Origin: Herpomyces periplanetae
Taxonomy: Eukaryota; Ascomycota; Laboulbeniomycetes; Herpomycetales; Herpomycetaceae
DNA length: 64,000 bases
Assembly: GCA_009733715.1 (NCBI GenBank)
Contig: WMKJ01000019.1
Location: forward strand, 1 to 64,000
Reading direction: 5' to 3'
Below, piece by piece: positions 9,756 through 20,985 of the stretch (position 1 is the first letter of the stretch; every line of letters starts with the position of its first letter). The position numbers and the translations under genes were made by a program. The notes beneath the pieces are model-generated. The model ran no database searches, had not been told where the DNA came from, and saw nothing but the letters and a program-made list of their open reading frames with translations.

Positions 9756-11636
9756 TCATGTGAATAAAACCGAATCTAATTGTAGCAAACAGCTTGTTAA
9801 CCATGCTGGCCACCAGATTAGCCAAATGCTTAAAGGTGTCCACAGTCCGTGAACTTTCCAGCCGATTTTGCATTGGTTTAGTATGTATAGTATACCTGAG
9901 AATCCGGGGTTGGCTGGTAGAGGATAGACGAACGAGGAAATGTATAGTGCAAACGAAGGACTAAGTAAATTTAATGCGATGTAAGAAATTAAAGGTGCTG
10001 AAAAGTGGAATTTAGAAGTAGATGATGCTGATTGACTTTTCGCTTGTACCTTTACTAGACATTGCCGAGTATGCCCGTGTACGAATGACAATGGACTCGT
10101 TAGTACACCGATAAAAAACGCCAATGAGAAATTCAGCGTCGCTAGCGTTGACAGCAAAAGTCCATGACACAATAAAGCGAAGCAATGTACAGTTACCAAT
10201 TTGTATTCCGTGATAGTCAACACACACTTCAAACCCGCAAGGAAGAGTGGAGGAGCCAATGGTGTTAGTACTATGAATGCTTTAACAAAACGTTCTACTG
10301 ACAATTGATTCAGTGTATAAACTAGTATAATTGGAACTAGTCCGATTGAGTAGATTCCGCAAAGAATTGCAATGGCAAAGAAAACGTTTGTTGAATTTTC
10401 ACTTCCCGTCCCAGGCGGCCTTTCACGATAAGATTTACGCTCGACCCATAAACCTAATGCCATAATTGTAAAGTTTGCGGCTAGCAGCATTGCACTGGGT
10501 AAGTAGGTTCCAATACTGACAAAGCGATCCACATTGAGAAGCATGTAAAAGAAGAAACTCTGGTGTAAATGTTCAAGTAAATTATTGATACTACGAAACA
10601 AACTTTCTAAGGTTCGGCCTAGTGTCATTTCATTGTGCAATCCGTCTGTACCAACTGTTTGTACAGTTAAAGCATCGATTCGATAAGGAATAAACGCACT
10701 ATGTGGGCCCGTAGCATGACCTAAACTTTGACGTAGCATGCGCCGTAGAACAACTTCTAGTCGATGCCAACCAGAATTATCATGTAACATCATATTTTCA
10801 ATGGCAATATCCATACCCATTTGTCCGTTGGCAATGTGGGCTAACGTATTGAATAGATCTAAATTGGGTAGCTGACCGTTCAAACCTTCGTATAAGACGT
10901 GTAATTTATCGAAACGTTGTCCGGCAGGCCCTGCTGCATAGTCCACGGCCACCGCGCCTTGCAATGCACCACTACGTAGTGACAAAGGGTCAACTAGTCG
11001 GGGATCATGATTATCATGATAGGCATCAATCCATGCCTGGGGTGCGACAAAACTATCCTCTGTAATGAGTAAAATTATTTCTTTAGCCCATAAATTCCAA
11101 TTCTTAAAATAACGAGCTAATGCGTATACCAAGGCTACGCCACTGTAATTTATCATTCCATCTACGTTTTTTAGTGCAGCGATTAGTACCATTGCTTCGG
11201 TGGGATCGGCATGAGGCCCATGTAAAATCGCATAAGTATTACACCCCAGGTCACTTGATTGGTTGATCTGATCCACATTGAGGGGATAACGGAAGGATTG
11301 GGTAGCAAATTTTAAGTGTAAAGTGTTGAATAAGTCTGCAAGTCGTTGACAGCGAGATTCACTGGAATTATCGTGCACAATTTCATCAATTTCGTGTCGA
11401 TATGCACGAAATACATTGTGATCACTGCCACCAAAGTAAGTATAAACTTGTCCGGGTAGTAAAGCATTTTCCGATATATATGTTCTTCGTGAAACGCGGT
11501 CAAGTGGCAATAAAAATAACCACAATATACCACATAAAATACACGTTATGGAAAGCCAACTGCATATTCTACGTGAAGTATACGATCCAGTTAAGTCTTT
11601 AGCTAACGACACTACACACACGTAAATACACTCCAT
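9756..11636 (-). CDS. GAA1: GPI transamidase subunit Gaa1 (GPAA1)
   Basis: Single exon, 626 aa. An N-terminal membrane segment (about 22-45) is followed by a large lumenal domain with an M28-peptidase-like fold: the blocks NTYAILHGPHADPTEAMVLI, YALARYFKNWNLWAKEIILL and WIDAYHDNHD are family marks. Several membrane segments follow from about residue 365 on. The C-terminus (WTPLSIWLIWWPAWL, then LQLDSVLF) matches the Trp/Pro-rich end of Gaa1. Gaa1 acts in the ER membrane and presents the GPI lipid to the Gpi8 transamidase. A GTATAC sequence near 9897 could look like a splice donor, but reading straight through gives the expected C-terminus, so I keep one exon. Confidence 0.92.
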   Translation of the reverse strand: MECIYVCVVSLAKDLTGSYTSRRICSWLSITCILCGILWLFLLPLDRVSRRTYISENALLPGQVYTYFGGSDHNVFRAYRHEIDEIVHDNSSESRCQRLADLFNTLHLKFATQSFRYPLNVDQINQSSDLGCNTYAILHGPHADPTEAMVLIAALKNVDGMINYSGVALVYALARYFKNWNLWAKEIILLITEDSFVAPQAWIDAYHDNHDPRLVDPLSLRSGALQGAVAVDYAAGPAGQRFDKLHVLYEGLNGQLPNLDLFNTLAHIANGQMGMDIAIENMMLHDNSGWHRLEVVLRRMLRQSLGHATGPHSAFIPYRIDALTVQTVGTDGLHNEMTLGRTLESLFRSINNLLEHLHQSFFFYMLLNVDRFVSIGTYLPSAMLLAANFTIMALGLWVERKSYRERPPGTGSENSTNVFFAIAILCGIYSIGLVPIILVYTLNQLSVERFVKAFIVLTPLAPPLFLAGLKCVLTITEYKLVTVHCFALLCHGLLLSTLATLNFSLAFFIGVLTSPLSFVHGHTRQCLVKVQAKSQSASSTSKFHFSAPLISYIALNLLSPSFALYISSFVYPLPANPGFSGILYILNQCKIGWKVHGLWTPLSIWLIWWPAWLTSCLLQLDSVLFT

Positions 11637-11757
11637 TTCGCGTTAGTTTTTGAAATACTTAAATCGTGTCGTTAATGCCACCGTTATTGTGTGTTGATAT
11701 GGTCAACTCACCAATCATTGCCGTATATACACACTCACCGCCCGTTTTGAATACCCG

Positions 11758-11916
11758 TCAATTAAACTGAAATTCCTCGACCAAATCCTTTTCGATAAAA
11801 TTAAACATGAAGCAAGCTTCATCTGCATCTGCACCAAAGCTACGCTTATGGATCATGAAACAATCGAAACTGAAATCAGAACGCGCTTTTAACTTCTCCA
11901 CGCCACTCCCCATCAT
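11758..11916 (-). CDS. Possible 52-aa small protein or uORF upstream of GAA1
   Basis: ATG at 11914-11916 opens 52 codons ending with TGA at 11758. The peptide is not low-complexity: it contains KLKARSDFSFDCFMIHKRSF and ends in an acidic, aromatic stretch (FIEKDLVEEFQFN). It lies 121 bp upstream of the GAA1 ATG and directly downstream of the CACGTG pair, so it may sit in the GAA1 leader as a uORF, be its own small gene, or be the last exon of a gene extending to the right. I do not recognise a family. Codons look protein-like, but there is no independent support. Confidence 0.28.
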   Translation of the reverse strand: MMGSGVEKLKARSDFSFDCFMIHKRSFGADADEACFMFNFIEKDLVEEFQFN

Positions 11917-11918
11917 GT

Positions 11919-11934
11919 CACGTGCTAACACGTG
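11919..11934. promoter_or_regulatory. Paired CACGTG sites upstream of GAA1
   Basis: CACGTG at 11919-11924 and 11929-11934, 10 bp apart, about 285-300 bp upstream of the GAA1 ATG. Both pairs in the window share the wording TTAGCACGTGA. An additional half site (ATACGTG) follows. Confidence 0.5.
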
Positions 11935-12592
11935 ATACGTGCTGTGGTTAGTACTTAGATGAAAGGTCGGATGTTGGGGGATTTGTGGGGGAGAGGAGAA
12001 GGAAAAAGTAAGTAAATGATGACTTAAAGAATTGAGTGTGATGAATAGCAAATCATCTGCTAACATTTACTTGAATTGATACGAATGTGCCCATTAGTCC
12101 AAGAAAATCCTACAAAATTTCAAATTGGAAATAATGACGTAGAGTTTGACTTTGCCACCAAGATATTAATAAAATTGAATAAGAAATGTGGGATGAGATG
12201 AGACTGTGTCAGGTGATTGGCGGAAACGGGACTGGTTTTTTCCGATGGGATGAGACGCGCTTCCAAAATCATTTTTGTTCAAAAATCTAACATCGAAATA
12301 CATCCCTTTTATGCGGAATTATTCTTCTGATCTTGATTTGTTACAGTTTTTGGCTAAACCATCCATTAATTGAATGTTGGTGATATTGTGTGAAAATTTC
12401 GATTTAACTAAAAAAGATTATCATCACAGGAATTCAAGCCAAAACTATTTCCAACTACGTTTCCGTATTACAGCGTGTATTCCACTACAAAGTGTTATTA
12501 AAAAAAGAGAGAAATTAAAAACTTTTAAAGTCATCATCAAAAAAATTCCACGTCTCAAACGTATAATTGCTTGTATATTCACGGCTGTGTTC
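11935..12592. other. Intergenic, no supported gene
   Basis: AT-rich, with only one unconvincing 82-aa + strand ORF. A GATGAGATGAGAC-type stretch at 12191-12206 resembles the repeats at 20144-20283. The convergent or terminal signals of the secreted-protein gene at 12593 must lie at the right end. Confidence 0.5.
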
Positions 12593-13315
12593 TCAGTTCT
12601 TCAGGGCCTGGGGGTAAACTAAGGGAAGCTCCTCTTCTATAGCAGCCAACCCATCAATGGCTACGCATGAGGCTTGTCTTCGAAACGCAGGAGTCTCAGC
12701 AAACACTACTGGTTCCTTGGTTACCGGATGAGGACAAATGAATAGACCGCTCGTTCGGAAGATTTTATTAACATCGAATTTCCAATATCCACGGTATTCA
12801 TCACATGTGTAATCGTCCGTTTTTTGGCTACATCCTACCGCCCGACCAGCTACCAATTGAAACTCCCAATGAGACGATACCATGCTATAACCCATCACTG
12901 CTTCTTGTGATGAAATTGATTGAGAATTCTTTCCAACATCAGTTACCATTATTGACCCATCTTTCGCTACATACAAGGATTGACCTCCCGCTGCTCCAAC
13001 CATGGGTGTAAGTGAATAATTTTGAAAGTACACGTCCACAAATACCGGACAATTATCCGAAGAACATGATTCTGCTTTTACCGATTGATTAACAGCTAGC
13101 CCATGCGCCCAACTAATTCGTAATCCATCCAAATCGTCTATGGCCGGTTTAACTACTGCTAGTGAAAATATTTGCGGTGGAAGTCGCTCATACTTCGATT
13201 TAATATCTGACGGTACCGGTAACGGCAGCATTGAATAAGGCGGTACATTTAAACACCATGTTAAAGTCGTGAGGAAGGTTAAACACGTAAAAACACTGCA
13301 TCGATAAATTCCCAT
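12593..13315 (-). CDS. Putative secreted protein (240 aa), orphan
   Basis: Intronless ORF with ATG at 13313-13315. Residues 1-22 form a clear signal peptide (MGIYRCSVFTCLTFLTTLTW). The mature protein has about seven Cys residues with several well-spaced pairs (SCSSDNC, CSQKTDDYTC and a late single Cys), suggesting disulfides, and is rich in aromatic and Gly residues, for example DEYRGYWKFDVNKIF. There is no membrane anchor, GPI signal or catalytic motif that I recognise. The Cys pattern and Trp/Tyr content suggest a small beta-rich secreted or cell-wall protein; this is inference. Its upstream side is the 4-kb gap, which could give it a long regulatory region, as is common for regulated secreted proteins. 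Confidence 0.65.
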   Translation of the reverse strand: MGIYRCSVFTCLTFLTTLTWCLNVPPYSMLPLPVPSDIKSKYERLPPQIFSLAVVKPAIDDLDGLRISWAHGLAVNQSVKAESCSSDNCPVFVDVYFQNYSLTPMVGAAGGQSLYVAKDGSIMVTDVGKNSQSISSQEAVMGYSMVSSHWEFQLVAGRAVGCSQKTDDYTCDEYRGYWKFDVNKIFRTSGLFICPHPVTKEPVVFAETPAFRRQASCVAIDGLAAIEEELPLVYPQALKN

Positions 13316-16300
13316 TTTTGCAATAGCTCAAAGAACTTTAAGTATATTAATGAAAATTTTCTTGGATGAAAAAGTATGCTCACTCTCGAACACTTATCTA
13401 TGCATAAAAGTTGGCGGAATTCATGCTAAATATAAATGTACGCTAGATAAACGGTATTCACACGAGCAAGCCAGGAATGCGGCTACACTGAAACCGCTCA
13501 AAGTATGGTCATGAAACTTCATAAAGAAATTTAAAACTATCGGGAAACTTATACATGTCAAATTTAAGATCCACTTACCAAAGTCTAAACTTACTATCAA
13601 CTTTTTTTTTCGCACCTACTTACTGTTTTTTTGCTTCATCTTGCCCAAGACTTAAATTGCCTCTTTCAAACTTCAACTAGTTGGTCCATCCAATTTCACC
13701 CTCGCTGTGTAGGAAATGAAATTATATATCACCGTTACTATCCCTTTGAACTAACCTATCACCTGTCTCCCAACGTACCATCTGCTCGACCTCCCAAACG
13801 CACATGTTTCCTTGAATTCTGTGTAAATTTCGATCAATTTTTCTGTTGCGCCATTCAAAATTTTCTATTACCAAGCTATCCTGTGCAATTATTTTCCGAA
13901 ACTTTTGCATCTTCTAGTGTAAAGAGAAAGTGGGTGATTAACTATATTATCGCAAAGTTTTGCGATTCCAGTTTCAGACTACAGTGCCATTCAAATTACC
14001 CCGGTGTTAGCGGTCCCTACTTTTCTCCTTTATTAATTTCCCCCACCCCATCCTTTTAAATCGTAACATGTCACAATCATTCTCCTTCTACAACATTGCA
14101 CTGTACCATACTATGCTATGCCATACTGCCCTGCACTGTGCCGTGCTGTACGAAGCTTCACAGTTGCTCAACTCGCAATTTGTCCGTATTTCTCGTATTT
14201 GCTTCTTATAATTTATTCCACCACCATCAAACTTTCCTTGGAAAACAAATGTCCGCTAGACTTGCCATCTGAAAGTTAATCTAGGCTTATAAGTTTACGC
14301 TTCTCTGTCGACAAGCTTATCTCGAGACCCTCTTCATATAGTTTGTTCAATTTATCCGCACGGTTATCATAATTACCCACCACGACTTGTAAATGTGAAT
14401 TGACGCTTCTCAAACACTTAATGTTGATAAGTACTTATTTCTCCTATTTACACTTAGTGCGTATATTCAAACCTCACTAAACTTTATCGATATACACAAT
14501 ATATTCAAGATTGGGTTACACCTATTTATCACTTCTCTTTTCACCTTTATTTTACTTTTGTAGCATCGTAACGATAAACGTTTGATGTTAATCACCTCTC
14601 TATCGCATGTGTCCGTACGTTAGTTAATCTCTCCGTAGTAACAAGGATATACAGCTACTAAACCCGATCCCATTAAACTTTTTGCCACATTTCCACACCT
14701 CAAACTCAACACACAAATCTACGCGCGTAAACCTGCTGCGATAAAATTAAAATCCCTACGTCTAGCTTAAATCGTCTAATGTATCGTATAAAAAATATTC
14801 GACTAACCCGTGTGCAAGGGTATCAATGTTCTACAATTACCTTCATAGTAACTCGATCTACATGTAAAAATTTAGATTTCTTTACACTTCCCACCACTTG
14901 ATCGATTTAATTCCCCCCAGAACGTTTTATTACGGCTAAAAGGATATATTCACTATATTTATTAAACATTATTTTACACAGTCACATTAGCCAACGTTGT
15001 ATGTGTCCCATAATAGTTATTTCAAAAATGTGAGCACACTAGTGTACTATGGCTTGCATGCGATAACTTGTGTCATTACGGATAATTTATTCATTTTCAA
15101 TCATCCTTTATCCGTAAGCAATACCTATAAATCCTTCGCAAATATAACAAAACTTGAATGTCATTTTGCCCGGTTCCTTCACTAAAACAGAATCCCAATT
15201 CACGGGTAATTACACGTGAACGGTACCAATCGGCAAATTGGTAGGTTAAAACAAGAAATATTACTTGTATGCAAAAAAGTGGTATGATACGGTCAACTAT
15301 ATGTCCTCAGAGCAAGCTTTTTCCCTTATTCTTCCATTTCCTCCTCTCTTTAGTCAAGCTTGATCAATACTACGTACATAGCACTGATTCCAACTAAACT
15401 ACACTTAACGTTTACATAAAGCCTATTCATCTCATACACACCTTTACACCCTAATTCACAAAACTTTAACAGCAACAATAATTCAGCCCTCAACGAACCA
15501 TCGAAAGGGATACATTAATCCTCATACACAAACTAGCGCTGACATGTAGACTTCTTAACACGTCTTTACAAATATGAACATTCTCATTCACACCCAACGG
15601 TTACATCTCAACAAAATTTATTCTCCGATTACAACGTTTCAACAAAAACTCTCAACTGATTTGGAAGCTTCCGTTTGGTTCGATAGTAGCCAGACGATCC
15701 TGCCATATTTGTTAAGCCGTTTCAGCCCTACCAGGGACCATCACCCTTTCACTTCGCACCTGCCGTTTTTGGCGTCGTGATACTTTTCCTTTAATTGTCG
15801 TGTAAAAACTCGTTAAATTTTCGCCGTTAAACCGTTTTTATCGGGGGCTTGGTTTAGTTTGGTTTAATTTAGTCTTGGAGGTTTTGGCCATCTTTTACTT
15901 TCCAGACCTTTTGTTGCCTTTACCACACGGACGTTAACTGTCCTACGTATTCGTACATACCTACATCTTTCATCAGGATGATGGTCTTCTCCTTATTTTC
16001 TTCCATTGTCCGCTCACCCCTTGCAAAATATTCCGTGCAGAAGTTACCCTTAGCATGTCGTATCCTATATCTTATTCTTTCCGTTACCTTTGTCTTGGGT
16101 ATATTTCTGCCACGGCTTAAACCATGGGCAGCTCTAACGCCCACGGATGTTTCAATTTTCAATCGTTAGTGTACACACGCCTTTACTCTCTATCACCTTC
16201 TTTGATCCATACGTGCTAATACTCATCATTTCCCTAAGTTCGTCGTCTGTCTACCCATACCTTCTTTCATCGAAGTATCTCACAAGCCATCGGTAATTTT

Positions 16301-17314
16301 CTTCTTCTTGCTCCCTTGTTAGGTCGTTTCGAATCTGAATACGGTAGCCTCATTACTCTTGCCTTGTTCACGGGTCGTAAGTTATGTCACATGTCGTTTA
16401 ACATCTATCCATTCCTCCCTCCTAACTTGCTTTCACTATCCAAGCTTTTTCCACTTTTCCCGCCGCTATCTACGTTCTAATTGAACGCTTCTTCTCCCTT
16501 AACACCAGTTCACTCGGCCCAAGGTACTTGATCGTAAACTAATCTCTTCCCTTCCCACCTTACTAATTGTTGATCATAGCATTTGGGCCTTCATTCTGTT
16601 TACCAGTGAAATAATGAAAAATTATCCTTCTCAGCCTACTCTCAATCTCCTCTTCTTCGAAATACCCAAGTGGTCCGTTCCCTTTATCGCCATCCTAATC
16701 TTTCGCATCATCTTACCCTTCCAATCTCCTCTTCTTTTACACATTTCTGCCGTTCTCATCGGCTTCATCTGTAAGCTGGTGCTTTCACAATTACATGCCC
16801 ACACCTCAGCCGTCTGTGCTAATCTACGCCATTCTTATGTTCTCAGGGTCCCACCGTTCCTTTCGTTTTCTTTTCCTGCCCCCGGAACGCGTTCTTCGCT
16901 TTATCGAACAAAAATTTCGCCTCCAAGATCGTCTTCCCCTCTTTGTTTCATTCGAGCGTAAGAACTCTGACCGTTTTGGCATCTTACCCACCTCGGCACC
17001 CTCCTCCCATCTTCCCTCAACTTATCCCCCTAATCTTAATCCATCCCAAAATTCAGCTTCACCCTCAAGGCCCATTACAATTTACTAGCTTGTCATGTCA
17101 ACGCCTGCACGACTGCGCGTACACCTATTCCATAATCCTCCACTACACCTTACAACTATGACTTCCGCATTTCATCAATTGTAATATGAATTATGCTATC
17201 AATTGAACTTTGCTGCCTCGAACTTTATCCTTCGCTACAGATTGCAATTAATTTTGATAAATCGCAACCGCCTTCTCCATGAATCAATTCCATTCTCACA
17301 ATGCAAACCTCTCG
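13316..17314. other. 4-kb gap without supported genes
   Basis: Six frames give only short ORFs with no domain, signal peptide pattern or spliced continuation that I can defend. From about 13.6 kb the + strand is pyrimidine-rich. A CACGTG lies at 15213-15218 and a pentamer repeat at 14099-14153. It lies upstream of the secreted-protein gene and downstream of aconitase, so it may be a long promoter or hold a non-coding transcript. Confidence 0.55.
14099..14153. repeat. Degenerate 5-bp tandem repeat, 11 units
   Basis: In steady 5-bp register the units read CACTG, TACCA, TACTA, TGCTA, TGCCA, TACTG, CCCTG, CACTG, TGCCG, TGCTG, TACGA. The register is kept throughout although units differ. Confidence 0.5.
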
Positions 17315-19740
17315 TCACTTCTTACTCAATTTAGCCATTGTGTTTAAAGCGCTTCCATTTTTAAACCATTGAATTTGGCCTTCATTAAACGTATGTGCGA
17401 GCTGAATTTCAAAGGGATCCCCGTTCTTAGGTCTTACTACTAAAGGCAACGTTTTTCCCACTGCTAGCTGTGTACAAAGTACATCAACCCGAGCGTCAGG
17501 TGGAATTCGGTCATAGTCCGCCGGATCGACAAACGTTAGCGGTAACATTCCCTGCTTCTTTAGGTTGGTTTCATGCTATAATACCATCACCCACCCCGCC
17601 GAGGTTAGTTATTTACACTCATTCATGATCTTCGCCCGCTACTTACGATTCGCGCGAAACTTCGCGTTATGATAGCCAACCCACCCAAGTGTCTGGGTTC
17701 CAATGCTGCATGCTCTCTTGAGCTGCCCTCACCATAATTCCAATCACCAATTACTACCCATTTAATTCCTTGTCGTTTGTAGTCCCGCGCCACAGCTGGT
17801 ACAGTATTCCATTCTCCTGTTGTAACGTCCATAACTTTGTTTGCTTCCCCATTCGCAGAATTAATTGCTCCTATTAACATATTATTTGATATATTGTCGA
17901 TATGCCCACGATACTTAAGCCATGGTCCAGCCATAGATATATGATCAGTTGTGGTCTTCCCCTTTGCCTTAATTAGTATGGGTAAATTGAGTGCATCTTT
18001 GCCATCCCACGGTTCGAATGGTTTCAAGAATTGTAAACGTTCTGATGTTGGCGAAATTTTAACTTGCACTGAATCTCGTTCCTGGGGGGGTGCTTGATAC
18101 AAATTTTCACCGGGGTCAAAACCTTTAGCAGGAAGGCTGATCCCTACTGGATGTTTAAGTAAGAACTCTTTACCATCTGATCCCTTCAACTTATCAGTTA
18201 AGGGATTAAAATCTAGTCGACCCGCTACGGAGAATGCCACAACTAATTCTGGTGAAGTAACAAATGAATGAGTAGCTGGATTACCATCATTACGACCGGT
18301 AAAGTTTCGGTTAAATGACGTTACTATGGTATTAGGCTCGCCTTTTTTGACGTCAGCTCTCTTCCATTGACCAATACATGGCCCACATGCATTGGCTAGA
18401 ATTACGCCGCCGAACTTTTCAAAGGTTTCCAATTGTCCATCACGGGCAATAGTAGCACGAATTTGTTCAGATCCAGGCGTAACAGTGAATACTGACTTGG
18501 AGCTAACACCATGATCCATTGCATCTTGGGCAACAGAAGCTGCACGTGTCATGTCCTCATATGACGAATTTGTACATGATCCGATAAGCCCAACTTTAAC
18601 CTCTGCAGGCCATTTATTCTGTCTCACGGCATCTTTAATTTTGCTTATTGGGGTGGCCAGATCAGGCGTGAATGGACCGTTTACATAAGGCTCCAGCTCG
18701 GAAAGATTAATTTCATAATACTCATCATATTCTGCACCTTCATCAGCTCGAAGTTCATGTGCAAAGTCTTGACTATAATCAGCAATGTCCTTGCGATTAG
18801 TAGACACAAGATAATCGTACATCTGCTGACTGAAAGGGAATAAAGATGTGGTAGCACCAACTTCAGCACCCATATTACAGATCGAACCCATACCAGTACA
18901 CGATAATGCTTCGGCACCGGGTCCATGGTATTCAACGATAGCACCGGTCCCACCTTTCACTGTTAGCATGCCAGCAACTTTAAGGATGATATCCTTGGGG
19001 CTTGTCCAACCGGAGAGTGTGCCAGTTAACTTAATACCGATGATGCGTGGAGCTTTTAATTCCCAGGGTAAATTTGCCATAACATCAACAGCATCAGCGC
19101 CACCTACACCGATGGCAGCGGCACCCAAACCACCAGCATTAGGAGTATGGGAGTCTGTACCGATAATTAGAGCACCAGGGAAGGCGTAATTTTCCAGGAT
19201 AATTTGGTGTATAATACCAGAACCGGGACGCCAGAAGCCAATGTTGTATTTTGCACACGATGTGGACAAGAAATCGTAAACTTCAAAATTAGCTTGTCTG
19301 GCGTGAACCAAATCTTCCGCTCCGCCTACTTCAGCCTCGATTAAATGGTCACAGTGAACAGTGGTAGGTGTGGCCACGGAAGGCATTCCAGCTGACATAA
19401 ATTGTAGAATTGCCATCTGAGCAGTAGCATCTTGACAAGCAACACGATCAGGACGTAGCTTTAAGTAAGATTTACCACGCTCAATTTCCTGCCCGTGAGG
19501 GTCGTCAAGGTGTGAATAAATAATTTTTTCGGCGTAAGTTAGCGGACGATTTAGCCGACCCCTGACGATGTTCAAGTTTTCCATCATTTTAGCATACATG
19601 ACATAATTCCCGCGCTCCAAATTGCACATTTCGACTTTGCGATGTGCCAAATTATCCGAAATGGTGGCTAAGTTTCGATAAGATTGACATTTTGCCCATG
19701 TAGAACGGGACGCGCCCAAGCGTGCCAGTTGGAGTATCAT
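17315..19740 (-). CDS. ACO1: Aconitate hydratase, mitochondrial
   Basis: Two exons, 19740-17647 and 17575-17315, joined across a 71-bp intron (GTAAGT...TTATAG), give 784 aa, the usual length of fungal mitochondrial aconitase. The join restores the family sequence [20 protein letters not shown]. The first 30 residues are an Arg/Ser/Leu presequence. The 4Fe-4S ligands are present in [11 protein letters not shown] (one Cys) and ACGPCIGQW (two Cys). The substrate blocks [28 protein letters not shown] and [18 protein letters not shown]-like ([20 protein letters not shown]) are intact. It converts citrate to isocitrate in the TCA cycle in the matrix; in yeast the protein also packages mtDNA. Nothing is missing. 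Confidence 0.96.
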
Positions 19741-20985
19741 TATACTGCTGTATGAACAGGCACTGACAATTTTACGCCGAAAATCTCAATTATAAGATAA
19801 ATAAGTGTTTTAGGTTCAATTAACTTCAAACTCCCATGCAGATCAACCCAACTGACATTTGCTACCTTTTTAATCAAAATTAGGAGCATGAATTTCGTGG
19901 GAATGTTCACTTTTCAAAATATTTTTGTTAAATCCTCCCCTCTCGGCGAACCATATTGATGACTAATCTATGTGTAGTAGATTCCGAGGTAATCGGGATC
20001 AAAATTTAGTATCGGTCCGAGAAACTATAGCAATTTGATACATTATTTAAATGATTATTGGTAGATCGGCCCGTGTGTTTGGTAAAGAGCTTTGTAATTA
20101 ATAAATTCTGATTGGTTAGAATTCTTGTTGCTTAATAATGTACATGAGATGAGACGAGGGGATGGAGGATGGAAATATCTCCGAGGATTCTTGAGAGTGA
20201 GGTGAATGTATTGTAGCGTGAGGAAAGATGAGATGAGATGAGGGGAAAGAAGGGAAAAATCTCCGAAAATTGTTGAGAATAAGATTTAACGCAACGTTTT
20301 ATGACGAATTAAGTAGGTGCTAAATTTATCATGATTATTCTTAAATTCTCTCGAAGTATTGCATTGCACAGTATCCCATTGATATATGCTGGATGGATAA
20401 TTCTTCATATAAATATAAATCTTTAGTTATTTAGTAAGTCACTGTCCTGAACCACATTATTCTGGGATGCTCTGAAGAGTAATATATCTATCAACGATAT
20501 TACACGCAAGTTGAATTCGAGTTTATACAAAACTTTTCAATAACTTAAATAGTTTGTTCATTTTCATTCTACGATACACAACAATCATTCCGACTGTACA
20601 TTGTATACAGTCTAATAATTATATTAGAACCAAAGTTGCTCAGGTGAGTTTATCAACATTAGGGTAGTGTAGAACAGCTTAACCCATTTTGCTTGTATAT
20701 CTCCTGTACCATAGAGCAAGCAGCAGAAGACACGGCATGCTCCCCCATTACGTTGATTGGAGCTGATTACATAAAAGAGAAACAACACACAAAAGATTGA
20801 GAGATATTGTCGATAAAAATCCGGTGTTGCGAAAATGATGATTCCGGTTGCGTTAGACTTTACAGTATTTGACCGATTATTTCTGGGTCTACATATAAGT
20901 TTTTTCGTAGAGTGAAAAATTTGCAAATATATTCAAAATTGAATTACATACGCTGTTTCATAAACGCACGCATACGATCATAATA
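19741..20985. other. Intergenic between aconitase and BUD20
   Basis: About 1.2 kb, AT-rich, divergent promoter region for aconitase and BUD20. Only an unconvincing 100-aa reverse ORF is present (20624-20926). It contains the two-copy direct repeat at 20144-20283. Confidence 0.5.
20144..20283. repeat. Two diverged direct copies of a purine-rich segment, 84 bp apart
   Basis: Copy 1 runs from 20144 to about 20201 and copy 2 from 20228 to about 20283. Both begin ATGAGATGAGA(C/T)GAGGGG and share AATCTCCGA-type and TTGAGA blocks at equal distance, with one 2-bp gap. Looks like an old tandem duplication with an 84-bp period. Confidence 0.45.

Noticed and set aside
9646-9899. Alternative C-terminal exon for GAA1 using a GTATAC donor near 9897
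   Set aside because: Reading straight through gives the Trp/Pro-rich end expected of Gaa1, while the alternative frame does not.
13631-17161. Several + strand ORFs of 60-142 aa
   Set aside because: Ser/Pro/Leu/Phe-rich products of pyrimidine-rich DNA; no conserved block and no splice continuation.
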